A DNA stretch of 7,250 nucleotides. Origin: an uncultured Collinsella sp. Its GTDB lineage: Bacteria; Actinomycetota; Coriobacteriia; Coriobacteriales; Coriobacteriaceae. The DNA lies in the NCBI GenBank assembly GCA_902496645.1, contig CABVBR010000102.1, positions 1 through 7,250 of the forward strand. The letters are read 5' to 3'. Below the pieces are notes generated by a model, which was not told the DNA's origin, did not search any database, and saw nothing but the letters and a program-made list of their open reading frames with translations. Below, piece after piece: positions 1 to 6,803 of the stretch (position 1 is its first letter; every line of letters begins with the position of its first letter). The position numbers were made by a program, and so were the translations under genes.

Positions 1-1
1 G

Positions 2-130
2 CGCACGCTCGACGAGGCTGCTCACGATCTATACCAGCTGGTGCTGGAGACGGCGAGCGGTAAACTCACGAGTGCCGAGCGCCGTGGCTGTCACGAGATC
101 AGCATCTGGAAGGACGGCGTCTGCCTGTAG
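2..130 (+). CDS. uxaA: Altronate dehydratase (UxaA-type), C-terminal end only
   Basis: Only the last 42 codons are in the window; the gene begins upstream. The visible tail reads LVLETASGKLTSAER and ends EISIWKDGVCL, then TAG. UxaA-family sugar-acid dehydratases typically end this way, with a conserved ASGK-T-E stretch followed by an E-I-x-x-x-KDG tail. Altronate dehydratase removes water from D-altronate to give 2-keto-3-deoxygluconate, a cytoplasmic step in galacturonate catabolism. That fits the pectin genes downstream. A terminator follows 36 bases after the stop, so it appears to end a separate transcription unit. Galactarate dehydratase and other UxaA-like sugar-acid dehydratases share this C-terminal region, so the exact substrate cannot be fixed from this fragment. 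Confidence 0.72.
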   Translation, partial: RTLDEAAHDLYQLVLETASGKLTSAERRGCHEISIWKDGVCL

Positions 131-166
131 TGGCAAATGCACCCAAGCGTAGCGCTATGTCGTCGG

Positions 167-202
167 CCCCGTCGGGAGTGTTCCCGGCGGGGTTTTCGTT
201 TT
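167..202 (+). terminator. Rho-independent terminator after the uxaA-like gene
   Basis: An 11-bp stem (167-177 pairing with 182-192, one G-U wobble) closes a four-base GTGT loop. It is followed at once by TTTTCGTTTT. This is a textbook intrinsic terminator and separates the altronate dehydratase transcript from the pectin operon. Confidence 0.93.
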
Positions 203-230
203 GTGGTTAAGTGAGAAAATTGGAAAATAC

Positions 231-246
231 GATAAACGTTCACCTA
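231..246 (+). promoter_or_regulatory. LacI-type operator, copy 1 (remote upstream)
   Basis: Contains the invariant AACGTTCACC (235-244) shared by five sites in the window. The core AACGTT is self-complementary with a central CG step, typical of LacI-family operators. The left half (GATA) is a poor match to the palindrome. It lies 121 bp upstream of copy 2 and about 30 bases past the uxaA terminator, a position suited to DNA looping. Confidence 0.68.
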
Positions 247-331
247 TCTTATGGGTGTCCAGCATGGCACCTTTACCAGCAGACAATAGGTCTTAGGGCC
301 TCAATTGTGTCCGTTCAGCGGTAAAAATCGA

Positions 332-346
332 CCGTTCGGGGATAAT
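332..346 (+). promoter_or_regulatory. Upstream element CCGTTC-GGGGATAAT, possible second regulator site
   Basis: CCGTTCGGGGATAAT lies about 26 bases upstream of the centre of operator copy 2. A close relative (CCGTTCACGGGGATTAT, 6795-6811) lies about 25 bases upstream of the centre of operator copy 4 at the other promoter. Another CCGTTC lies 21 bases further upstream (311-316). The conserved placement suggests a function, but it could be a degenerate operator half-site (CGTTC) or chance. Confidence 0.35.
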
Positions 347-350
347 ATGC

Positions 351-366
351 AAGTGAACGTTCACCT
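351..366 (+). promoter_or_regulatory. LacI-type operator, copy 2 (overlaps the -35)
   Basis: GTGAACGTTCAC (353-364) is a perfect 12-bp palindrome, and 351/366 also pair. It is the most symmetric core of the five copies and suggests the consensus GTGAACGTTCAC. The right half supplies the likely -35 hexamer TTCACC, so a bound repressor would block RNA polymerase directly. Confidence 0.82.
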
Positions 367-388
367 CTCGTAAGGAATCGCGCATAAT
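360..388 (+). promoter_or_regulatory. Predicted sigma-70-type promoter for the symporter operon
   Basis: A -35-like TTCACC (360-365) and a -10-like CATAAT (383-388) are separated by 17 bases. The -35 matches TTGACA only moderately; the -10 matches TATAAT at five of six positions. The predicted start near 394-397 falls within operator copy 3. A similar arrangement (TTCACC, 18 bases, TACACT) precedes the GH105 gene, which strengthens the call. Confidence 0.6.
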
Positions 389-393
389 CTAGC

Positions 394-405
394 TAAACGT
401 TCACC
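394..405 (+). promoter_or_regulatory. LacI-type operator, copy 3 (over the transcription start)
   Basis: TAAACGTTCACC has its centre at 398.5, exactly 40 bp downstream of the centre of copy 2. It lies just after the predicted -10. The left half is degenerate and the right half is identical to all other copies. About four helical turns separate it from copy 2, so proteins on both would lie on nearly the same face. Confidence 0.72.
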
Positions 406-443
406 CTGAACGCCAAGCAGACAGATGTCAGTGTGGACTCCAA

Positions 444-460
444 TGTCTTGCTGCAAGACA
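444..460 (+). other. Small leader hairpin upstream of the symporter start
   Basis: TGTCTTG (444-450) pairs perfectly with CAAGACA (454-460) around a three-base CTG loop. It would lie in the 5' untranslated leader, about 11 bases before the Shine-Dalgarno sequence. It might protect the mRNA or tune translation; no U-tract follows, so it is not a terminator. Confidence 0.45.
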
Positions 461-483
461 ATCGAGAAAAGAGAGGGAGCTCG

Positions 484-2043
484 ATGACTAATAAGATCGG
501 AAAAAAGCGTAAGATCACATTCTGGACGCGCTTGGGCTTTGGTATGGGCGGTATGCTCAATTCCGGTGCCCTGACCTTTACGCACAGCTACATGGTGCTG
601 TTCCTGTCCACGGAGTGTGGTCTGTCCGCAGGCGAGGCTGCGCTGATCAGCTCGTTCGCCATCTATCTCAACGCCATTCTGTGCCCGCTCATGGGCTTTG
701 TGGCCGATAACTTCTACGCTACTAAGATCGGCCGCATCTTTGGCCGCCGCCGTTTCTGGATCTTGCTGGCTATCCCGATGATGGTCGCCGAGCCGCTCAT
801 CTTTGTGGCTACGCCGTTTGGTTTCCCGTACTACTTTGTGTTGTACCTGATCTACAACGTCGCGTACACGTTCTGCACCGCCAACCTGTCGCCGCTTACC
901 ATCGAGATGACCGATGACTTCAAGGAGCGTACGTACCTCACCGGCTACAAGCACCTCTTTGGTAACGCCGCCGGCTTCCTGATGGCAGCACTCGTCGGCT
1001 TTGGCTTTGGCACCTTCGGCGAGACCAACCCGTTCAGCTACTTCATTATTGCTACGATTAACGCTTCGGTCATGGCAATCTCGCTGCTCTGCGTGTACCT
1101 GTCTACGTGGGAGCACACCCCCGAGGAGGTCGCTCAGGAGAAGATCGAGAGCGTCGGCGAGGGTATCAAGAAGTTTTTCATCGACGTTATCTCTACCTTC
1201 CGCAACAAGTCCTTCCGCAAGGTCCTGTATGCGCAGGTCTCCACGAAGCTCGCCGCTGCCTGCTGGTCTGCGTGCCTGTCCTTCTTCATCGTCTACTGTC
1301 TGCAGATTCCTAAGTCCTACGAGTCCGTGATGGAGATGCCCGGCAAGGTCGTCGCTATCGTCTGCACCGCCATCTGGGTCGCCCTCATGGCCAAGAAGGG
1401 CTTCCACAAGTCTTGGTACCTGGCAAACGTCGGTTGCGCCGCGTGCATCATCGCCTACAACTACTTCGCCTTTGGTCAGATCAACGGCACCTCCACGGTC
1501 GCCATCGCCATGATCGCCTACCCCATCATCTTCGCCATCTGGAAGTTCTTCTACGTTGGCTTCCAGTATCTGCCCGATGTTCTGCTCAACTACATCCCCG
1601 ATGTCGATGAGCTCATCACCCTGCGTCGTCGCGAGGGCATCTACAGCTCCGCACAGCAGCTCTGCCAGCAGATCGCCCAGGCTGTTGCCGTCAACGTATG
1701 GGCTATCGTCCTTGCTGCCTCCGGCTTCATTCAGACCGCCGGCAACAGCGACGCCGTGACCCAGCCCGCCACCGTGCCTCTGTACATCTGCGGCTACATG
1801 CTCATCGGCTGCGCCGGCTTCTTCCTGCTCGCGGCCGTCCTTGCCCGCGGCATCAAGATTGACAAGGAGCAGTGCGACATCCTTTGCGACGAGATTCACC
1901 GTGTCAAGGAGGGTGGCAAGATGGCCGACGTCAAGCCCGAGGTCAAGGCGCTTTGCGAGGAGCTCTCCGGCTTTAAGTACGAGGACTGCTTCGCTCACAA
2001 CAATGTTGGCTTCCAGGACGGCAGCGTAATTCCCGCCGAGTAG
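484..2043 (+). CDS. GPH-family (MFS) sugar:cation symporter, probable pectic oligosaccharide importer
   Basis: A 519-residue polytopic membrane protein, close to the usual size and hydrophobic pattern of the 12-helix glycoside-pentoside-hexuronide:cation symporters (MelB relatives, MFS_2). Residues about 71-93 carry the cytoplasmic loop after helix 2, GFVADN followed by GRIFGRRRFWI, matching the family's D...GRRRPW signature. Residues 364-388 read PDVLLNYIPDVDE then LRRREGIYSS, matching the conserved loop before helix 11. A basic N-terminus (KIGKKRK) precedes helix 1. I chose ATG 484 because AGAGGGAG (472-479) precedes it and the sequence aligns naturally from there; the in-frame GTG at 433 lacks such a site. 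It is the first gene of the operon, downstream of the operator pair. GPH members import melibiose, xylosides or uronides; the neighbours point to galacturonate-containing oligomers, which is inference. Confidence 0.9.
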   Translation: MTNKIGKKRKITFWTRLGFGMGGMLNSGALTFTHSYMVLFLSTECGLSAGEAALISSFAIYLNAILCPLMGFVADNFYATKIGRIFGRRRFWILLAIPMMVAEPLIFVATPFGFPYYFVLYLIYNVAYTFCTANLSPLTIEMTDDFKERTYLTGYKHLFGNAAGFLMAALVGFGFGTFGETNPFSYFIIATINASVMAISLLCVYLSTWEHTPEEVAQEKIESVGEGIKKFFIDVISTFRNKSFRKVLYAQVSTKLAAACWSACLSFFIVYCLQIPKSYESVMEMPGKVVAIVCTAIWVALMAKKGFHKSWYLANVGCAACIIAYNYFAFGQINGTSTVAIAMIAYPIIFAIWKFFYVGFQYLPDVLLNYIPDVDELITLRRREGIYSSAQQLCQQIAQAVAVNVWAIVLAASGFIQTAGNSDAVTQPATVPLYICGYMLIGCAGFFLLAAVLARGIKIDKEQCDILCDEIHRVKEGGKMADVKPEVKALCEELSGFKYEDCFAHNNVGFQDGSVIPAE

Positions 2044-2064
2044 GGCAGGCGCATCGTCCAAACC

Positions 2065-2111
2065 AAAGGGCCGTGCCACCGGAGATCCACCGGCGGGTGC
2101 GGCCCTTTTTT
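2065..2111 (+). terminator. Intrinsic terminator between the symporter and GH28 genes
   Basis: GGGCCG (2068-2073) pairs with CGGCCC (2099-2104). The stem continues with wobble and GC pairs, an internal loop, and an inner CCGG/CCGG pairing. Flanking AAA pairs with the start of a six-T run (2106-2111). It lies 22 bases after the symporter stop and 47 bases before the GH28 ATG. I see no convincing promoter or operator after it, so it may be a partial terminator that lowers expression of the enzyme genes relative to the transporter. Confidence 0.87.
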
Positions 2112-2157
2112 AAAAACGAGTAGTATGAACTTCTGATTACATTTGAGGGAGAGACCC

Positions 2158-3753
2158 ATGGAGACGAACGTTATCTGGCGCAATGCCCGCGCGGCCGTTA
2201 TCGAGCTCGACGATGGCGGCTACTTTACCTGTGCCGATACGTGGGAGATCTTTGTCAACGATGAGCCCGCCGGTACCACGAATACGGTCGAGACCTATGT
2301 CGATGGCCTGACCCCCGGCAAGCGCAACCTGATCCGCTTTGTCTGCGGCGAGCGCGAGTTGAGCGTAGGCGTCACCACGCCGGCGGAGCCCTTTACCATC
2401 AACGTTCGCGACTGCGGAGCCAAGGGCGATGCCGAGCACGATGACACCACCAACATTCAGGCTGCCATCATGGCCTGCCCCAAGGGCGGGCGCGTGCTGA
2501 TCCCCGCCGGCAACTACCGCATCAAGTCCCTCTTCCTTAAGAGCAATATCAACATCGAGCTTGCCGAGGGCGCGGTGCTGCTGGCCCGTCACGACCGCGC
2601 GGCGCTTGCCTACATTCCGGGCACGGTCACGGGCGACGAGGGCGCCGGGTATGCCGGCGCCGACATGCTGCCCCTGGGCCGCTGGGAAGGCGAGAGCTTT
2701 TCGACCTACTGTTCGACCTTTACGGGCCTGAGCGTGCACGACGTGTGCATCTATGGCCGCGGCGCCATCGACGGCCAGACCGATTTTGCCGAGGACAACT
2801 GGTGGAACAAGGACTTTAAGAACATCTTCCGTCCCGAGGAGGGCCGCGAGGTCGCCCGCCCGCGCATGATTTTCCTGTCCGAGTGCGAAAACGTGAGCCT
2901 GGCCGGCTTTACCGTCCGCAACAGCCCGGCGTGGAATATCCATCCCATTCTGTGCGAGCACGTCGATGCCCTGTGCCTGTCCATCGAGGGTCCCAAGAAC
3001 TCCCACAACACCGACGGTTTCGATCCCGAGAGCTGCGGTTTTGTCCGCATCCTTGGCTGTCAGTTCTCGGTGGGGGACGACTGCATCGCCATCAAGAGCG
3101 GCAAACTGGGCATTGAACCCGAGCTCCGTCCCGCCACGCACGACGTGCTGATCTCGCACTGCTACATGCACGACGGCCACGGCGCCGTGGTGCTGGGATC
3201 CGAGGCCGCCGGCGGCATCAAGGACCTCACCGTGAGCAAGTGCCTCTTTGAGCGCACCGACCGCGGCCTGCGCGTCAAGACACGCCGCGGACGCGGCAAG
3301 GACGCCGTCAACGAGGGCATCACCTTTGAGCACATTCGCATGGATAAGGTGCTCACGCCCTTCGTGGTCAACTCGTTCTACTTCTGCGACAAGGACGGCA
3401 AGACCGACTACGTGCAGTCTCGCGAGGCGCTGCCCGTCGACGACCGTACGCCCGGCTTTGGCGCCACGACGTTTTGCGATATCGAGGCCACCAACTGCCA
3501 TGCGGCCGCGGCCTATATCACGGGCCTTCCCGAGAGCAAGGTGACGCGCCTGACGTTCCAGGATGTCCATGTGACCTTTGCCGCCGATGCCGAGCCCTTT
3601 GTGCCGGCCATGGCCTGCGGCGTGGAGCCCATGGTGCGCCAGGGCATCATCGCGCAGAACGTGAAAGTCCTCGACCTGCAGAACGTGCGCATCGAGGGTC
3701 AGGATGGCGACGAGCTGCAGCTGCAAAACGTCGACAAGGTTATCCGCGCGTAG
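2158..3753 (+). CDS. GH28 polygalacturonase, probably cytoplasmic exo-acting
   Basis: A 531-residue glycoside hydrolase family 28 enzyme, which hydrolyses alpha-1,4-galacturonosyl links by inversion. All four family signatures are visible: N284-T285-D286 (HNTDGFD), D307-D308 (GDDCIAIKSG), H341 (GHGAVVLGSE) and R372-V-K374. The GH28 beta-helix begins about residue 79 (FTINVRDCGAKGD). Residues 1 to about 75 look like a small fibronectin-III-type domain, a layout known from bacterial exo-polygalacturonases. There is no signal peptide, so it probably acts on imported oligomers. ATG 2158 is preceded by GAGGGAG (2145-2151) at good spacing; an in-frame TTG at 2143 overlaps that site and is less likely. 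An exo mode and galacturonate as product are inferred from the N-terminal domain and context; rhamnogalacturonan or xylogalacturonan specificity is possible. Confidence 0.93.
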   Translation: METNVIWRNARAAVIELDDGGYFTCADTWEIFVNDEPAGTTNTVETYVDGLTPGKRNLIRFVCGERELSVGVTTPAEPFTINVRDCGAKGDAEHDDTTNIQAAIMACPKGGRVLIPAGNYRIKSLFLKSNINIELAEGAVLLARHDRAALAYIPGTVTGDEGAGYAGADMLPLGRWEGESFSTYCSTFTGLSVHDVCIYGRGAIDGQTDFAEDNWWNKDFKNIFRPEEGREVARPRMIFLSECENVSLAGFTVRNSPAWNIHPILCEHVDALCLSIEGPKNSHNTDGFDPESCGFVRILGCQFSVGDDCIAIKSGKLGIEPELRPATHDVLISHCYMHDGHGAVVLGSEAAGGIKDLTVSKCLFERTDRGLRVKTRRGRGKDAVNEGITFEHIRMDKVLTPFVVNSFYFCDKDGKTDYVQSREALPVDDRTPGFGATTFCDIEATNCHAAAAYITGLPESKVTRLTFQDVHVTFAADAEPFVPAMACGVEPMVRQGIIAQNVKVLDLQNVRIEGQDGDELQLQNVDKVIRA

Positions 3754-3790
3754 GGTAGTGCTCCTGCACAAGTGAATACGGCATGTTGAG

Positions 3791-3826
3791 GCGTGCGACG
3801 GTCGGGTCTGCCCGGCTGTCGCACGC
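3791..3826 (+). other. Long intercistronic hairpin without a U-tract
   Basis: Bases 3791-3806 pair with 3811-3826 in a 16-bp stem with two G-U wobbles and a four-base TCTG loop. It is followed by AATCTATAGG, so it lacks the T-run of an intrinsic terminator. It lies in the 131-base gap between GH28 and the esterase fusion. Likely roles are protecting the upstream mRNA 3' end or marking a processing site. Confidence 0.7.
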
Positions 3827-3858
3827 AATCTATAGGTGCCGGTATTGCACGGTGGGTG

Positions 3859-3871
3859 TTCTGTGACAGAA
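3859..3871 (+). promoter_or_regulatory. 13-bp palindrome just before the esterase fusion start
   Basis: TTCTGTGACAGAA is a perfect 6+1+6 inverted repeat ending 13 bases before ATG 3885. It lies where the ribosome binding site would be expected. It could be a protein binding site or a small RNA hairpin; I do not recognise a matching regulator, and no promoter is clear here. Confidence 0.3.
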
Positions 3872-3884
3872 AGCGTAATGACAG

Positions 3885-6050
3885 ATGAGTGGTAAAGAAC
3901 AGCTCTTTGAGGTATCGCTCGAACGCGAAGGCGCGTATCGCAGCATTTCGGCGGCGCTCGAGGCGGCGGAGCGGTGTGTGCCCGATGTGACCGTGCCGGT
4001 GCGCGTGCTGGTGGCGCCGGGCGAGTATCGCGAGCAGGTCGAAATTCGTCGTCCGTATGTGACGCTCGAGGGCGAGACGGCCGACAGCGTGCGTATCGTG
4101 GGAGGCCTGGGTGCCAAGATGCCTTCGGAAGATGGTAGCGGCCAGGATGGAAGACTCGGCACCTTCCGTACGTACACGGTGCTGGTCGATGCCGACGACG
4201 TGACGCTTGCGGGTCTAACAATCGAAAACAACGCTGGTGATGGGCGCGAGGTCGGCCAGGCGATTGCCCTGTATGCCGACGGCGACCGCCTGGTTGTCGA
4301 TGCCTGCTGCATTAAGGGACACCAGGACACGCTCTTTTTGGGGCCGCTGCCGCCGCGCGAGGCCAAGCCGGGCGGCTTTATAGGCCCCAAGCAGTTCGCC
4401 CCGCGCCGCGTGGGGCGGCAGTATTTTCGACGTTGCCGGATCGAGGGCGATGTCGACTTTATCTTTGGCGGCGCGCGTGCCTACTTTGAGGGGTGTGAGA
4501 TTCGCTCGCTCAACCGCGATATGGATGTCAACGGGTATGTAACGGCAGCCTCCACGCCTCAGGGCGAGCCGTACGGATTTGTGTTTCATGGCTGTTCGTT
4601 TACAGCCGATGAGGGCATTGCCCCCGGATCGGTCTATCTGGGTCGTCCATGGCGCGAGTGGGCCCAGACCGTTTTGCTCGAATGCTGGCTGGGCCCCCAT
4701 ATTTCACTCGAGGGTTGGTGGGATTGGAATAAGCCAGCGGCACATGACGGCACCCTGTATGCCGGCGGTACCCTGTTTGGCCCGGCGGGTGATACTGCCG
4801 CCTGGGTGCCGTGGGCGCATTGCCTGACCGGCCAGGATTCCGAACGCTATGCGCGTGACCGAGTGCTTGCCGGCACGGATGGTTGGGATCCCGAGGGCGG
4901 CGACGGTGATGCGGTAGAGACGGCCGGGCTATCCGCCAATGGCCGCACCGTGCACATCGAGACGTACTACGAGGACGAACCTGCGCTGCGCGCCCGACTG
5001 AAGCGCGAGGGGCGCTCGGCCGCATTTACGGGCAAGACCCCCACAGACTTTGAGGCATGGAAGGCTGCGACCAGGACTCGTCTGTACGATATTTTGGGTC
5101 TTTCGCTTATGGACCGCGCCCCGATTGAGATTCGTGAGCTCAATCGCGTGCGGGTTGCCGGCAGCATCGTGCGTACTCATGCGGTGTTGCAGGTTGAGCA
5201 CGATGTGTGGATGCCGTTTTACCTGTTGGAGCCGTCCCGCCCCAAGCTTGACGAGCGGGGACTCAAGCGCTGCTATATCTGCCCGCATGGTCACCAGGGG
5301 GCGGGTGCTGCAAGCATAGCCGGCGTTGCGGGCGTGCCGGCGGTCGACGATGCCGTGCGTAAGTTCAATTACGACTACGGTCTGCGTTTGGCGCGCATGG
5401 GTTATGTGACCGTCTGCCCCGATGCGCGTGGTTGGGGATACCGTCGTGACTGGAAGGGTCAGGGCGACGACGAGAACAGCTACCTGCGCGGTACGTGTCT
5501 GAATCAAGCACGTATGGCCGAGCCGCTGGGTCTTACGGTCGCGGGCCTCAACGCCTGGGACAACATGCGCTTGATTGATTACTTGGAGACACGCGGTGAC
5601 ATTGCCATGGACGACCTGGGCTGCTTTGGTTTTTCGGGCGGCGGTTACATGACGTTGTACCTGTCCGCGCTCGACCCGCGCGTGCGCAAGGCGTTTGTCT
5701 CGGGCTATCTGTACGGCGTTGATGATTCGCTACTGCACCTCAACGGCAATTGCAGCTGCAATTACACGCCTGGACTCTGGCGTCTGCTCGACATGGGCGA
5801 CATTGCATCGCTTGTCGCGCCACGGCCGCTCTTGGTTCAGAGCTGCGAGAAAGACCATCTCAACGGCGCCCGCGGGCTTGCGAACGTAGACGAGCAGCTC
5901 GATATCGTTCGCGACGCCTACGCGCTGCTGGGCAAGGACGAAAACCTTCTGCACGAGGTCTGCCCGGGTGGACACCACCTGGGCGTGGCGCATCTTGCCG
6001 AGGATATCGAATGGCTCGATTCGCAAGTTGCGGAATGCGCCCACGCATAG
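3885..6050 (+). CDS. Fusion: CE8 pectin methylesterase + alpha/beta-hydrolase esterase
   Basis: A 721-residue two-domain protein. Residues 1 to about 336 are a complete pectin methylesterase of family CE8: Q125 (GQAIAL), D148 in GHQDTLF, D191 in GDVDFIFGG, and R254/W256 in YLGRPWR. These match the family's catalytic Gln, Asp, Asp and Arg/Trp. CE8 removes methyl esters from galacturonate. After a short acidic, glycine-rich linker, residues about 350-715 form an alpha/beta-hydrolase of the dienelactone-hydrolase/acetyl-xylan-esterase-like type. It has nucleophile S584 (GFSGGG), probable D657 (SCEKDH, after APRPLL) and H697 or H698 (GGHHLG). Its substrate is unknown; a pectin acetyl- or second methylesterase is likely. 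No signal peptide is seen. The start is fixed by a TGA in frame just upstream, although only a weak AGAAAG precedes it. No frameshift is visible at the junction. Confidence 0.9.
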   Translation: MSGKEQLFEVSLEREGAYRSISAALEAAERCVPDVTVPVRVLVAPGEYREQVEIRRPYVTLEGETADSVRIVGGLGAKMPSEDGSGQDGRLGTFRTYTVLVDADDVTLAGLTIENNAGDGREVGQAIALYADGDRLVVDACCIKGHQDTLFLGPLPPREAKPGGFIGPKQFAPRRVGRQYFRRCRIEGDVDFIFGGARAYFEGCEIRSLNRDMDVNGYVTAASTPQGEPYGFVFHGCSFTADEGIAPGSVYLGRPWREWAQTVLLECWLGPHISLEGWWDWNKPAAHDGTLYAGGTLFGPAGDTAAWVPWAHCLTGQDSERYARDRVLAGTDGWDPEGGDGDAVETAGLSANGRTVHIETYYEDEPALRARLKREGRSAAFTGKTPTDFEAWKAATRTRLYDILGLSLMDRAPIEIRELNRVRVAGSIVRTHAVLQVEHDVWMPFYLLEPSRPKLDERGLKRCYICPHGHQGAGAASIAGVAGVPAVDDAVRKFNYDYGLRLARMGYVTVCPDARGWGYRRDWKGQGDDENSYLRGTCLNQARMAEPLGLTVAGLNAWDNMRLIDYLETRGDIAMDDLGCFGFSGGGYMTLYLSALDPRVRKAFVSGYLYGVDDSLLHLNGNCSCNYTPGLWRLLDMGDIASLVAPRPLLVQSCEKDHLNGARGLANVDEQLDIVRDAYALLGKDENLLHEVCPGGHHLGVAHLAEDIEWLDSQVAECAHA

Positions 6051-6118
6051 CCCCTCGGATGTTGCGAATGAACGGTATGTACCTGTATGACCGCCGGTGT
6101 GCGGGTGAGGAGAAGAAT

Positions 6119-6787
6119 ATGGAAACGAAAAACTTGAGCGAATCGACCATCTGCTGCTTTGGCGATTCGACCACCTGGGGCGATAACGGATGCGGCGGGG
6201 GAGGCAACGATATCTCCTGGACTTCGCACCTGGGTGCGCTGCTGGGCGGCGCTACGATCGAGAACTTTGGTATTAAGGGTTCGCGTATTGCCGTCAAGGC
6301 CGACCGTAGCGATTCGTTTGTCGAGCGCTTGGACGGCATCGATCACACGGCAGATATCTGCATCGTCTTTGGCGGCGTTAACGACTTTAGCCGTAACGTG
6401 CCGCTGGGAGAGCTGGGCAGCACGGACGTGCACGAGTTCTACGGTGCGCTCGACTACCTGATCCGCACCATCACGGCGCGCTCGCCCCAGGCAAAGCTCG
6501 TGTTTATGACGCCGTGCAAGACAAGTGGCAAACACGAGAAGGATATTCCGGCGAGCAACGAGCTCAACCATCTGGGCCTGACGCAGATCGCGTACGTGCA
6601 GGCGATGCTCGAGGTCTGTGACCGCTACTCGGTGCCGGTAATCGACCTGTACGCTCAGAGCGGCATCAGCCCGTTTTTGCCGGAGCACCGCGAGCTCTAT
6701 ATGCCCGACGGCCTGCACTACAGCCCGGCTGGCTACGAGCGCCTGGCGCATCGAATCGCCGCGGGCCTTGCTGCCGTTTGTCGCTAA
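6119..6787 (+). CDS. SGNH/GDSL-family esterase, likely carbohydrate deacetylase
   Basis: A 222-residue SGNH hydrolase of typical single-domain size. The four blocks are clear: F-G-D-S17 (nucleophile), G54 in GIKGSRI (oxyanion), G-G-V-N88-D, and D197-G-L-H200 near the C-terminus. These supply the Ser-Asp-His triad and the oxyanion Gly/Asn. An unusual glycine-rich stretch (residues 24-29, CGGGG core) follows the nucleophile block. I chose ATG 6119 because GAGGAG (6107-6112) lies six bases upstream; the frame is open much further upstream, but that part overlaps the previous gene and lacks family similarity. No signal peptide is present. Position among pectin genes suggests removal of acetyl groups from pectic oligomers, similar in role to rhamnogalacturonan acetylesterases, but lipase-type or other ester substrates cannot be excluded. 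Confidence 0.88.
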   Translation: METKNLSESTICCFGDSTTWGDNGCGGGGNDISWTSHLGALLGGATIENFGIKGSRIAVKADRSDSFVERLDGIDHTADICIVFGGVNDFSRNVPLGELGSTDVHEFYGALDYLIRTITARSPQAKLVFMTPCKTSGKHEKDIPASNELNHLGLTQIAYVQAMLEVCDRYSVPVIDLYAQSGISPFLPEHRELYMPDGLHYSPAGYERLAHRIAAGLAAVCR

Positions 6788-6803
6788 AAGCGTGCCGTTC
6801 ACG

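Larger units (their letters stand above)
203..483 (+). promoter_or_regulatory. Regulatory region and leader of the symporter-GH28-esterase operon
   Basis: I see no convincing coding sequence here. Composition is more AT-rich than the genes on either side. The region holds three operator copies centred at 237.5, 358.5 and 398.5, a promoter (360-388), and a repeated CCGTTC element at 311 and 332. A leader of roughly 90 bases contains a small hairpin (444-460) and ends in a Shine-Dalgarno-like AGAGGGAG (472-479) ahead of ATG 484. Bases 245-310 show nothing I can assign. Confidence 0.75.

Noticed and set aside
433..483. Upstream GTG start for the symporter, adding 17 residues
   Set aside because: No ribosome binding site precedes it, the leader hairpin lies inside it, and a strong AGAGGGAG sits just before ATG 484.
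361..2079. Long open frame (572 codons) on the - strand opposite the symporter
   Set aside because: It mirrors the codon structure of the real + strand gene. The translation is low-complexity, rich in Asp/Gly/Ala/Leu/Arg, with no recognisable domain, and it crosses the promoter and operators.
2143..2157. TTG start for GH28
   Set aside because: It overlaps the GAGGGAG ribosome binding site that correctly positions ATG 2158.
2167..2172. AACGTT inside the GH28 coding region as a further operator (also at 2401-2406)
   Set aside because: Neither is followed by CACC and the flanks do not match the five intergenic sites; a 6-bp match in coding DNA is expected by chance.
3791..3826. Hairpin between GH28 and the esterase fusion as an intrinsic terminator
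   Set aside because: There is no T-run after the stem in either direction, so termination by this hairpin alone is unlikely.
2137..4221. 694-codon open frame on the - strand opposite GH28 and part of CE8
   Set aside because: It covers two genes with complete catalytic motifs on the + strand and spans an intergenic hairpin. Long antisense frames are common in high-GC coding DNA, and no family features are seen.
5750..6118. Extended N-terminus for the SGNH esterase reaching into the previous gene
   Set aside because: The added sequence is Arg/Ala-rich shadow of the fusion gene. GAGGAG and the family-like start at ATG 6119 give a normal 222-residue protein.
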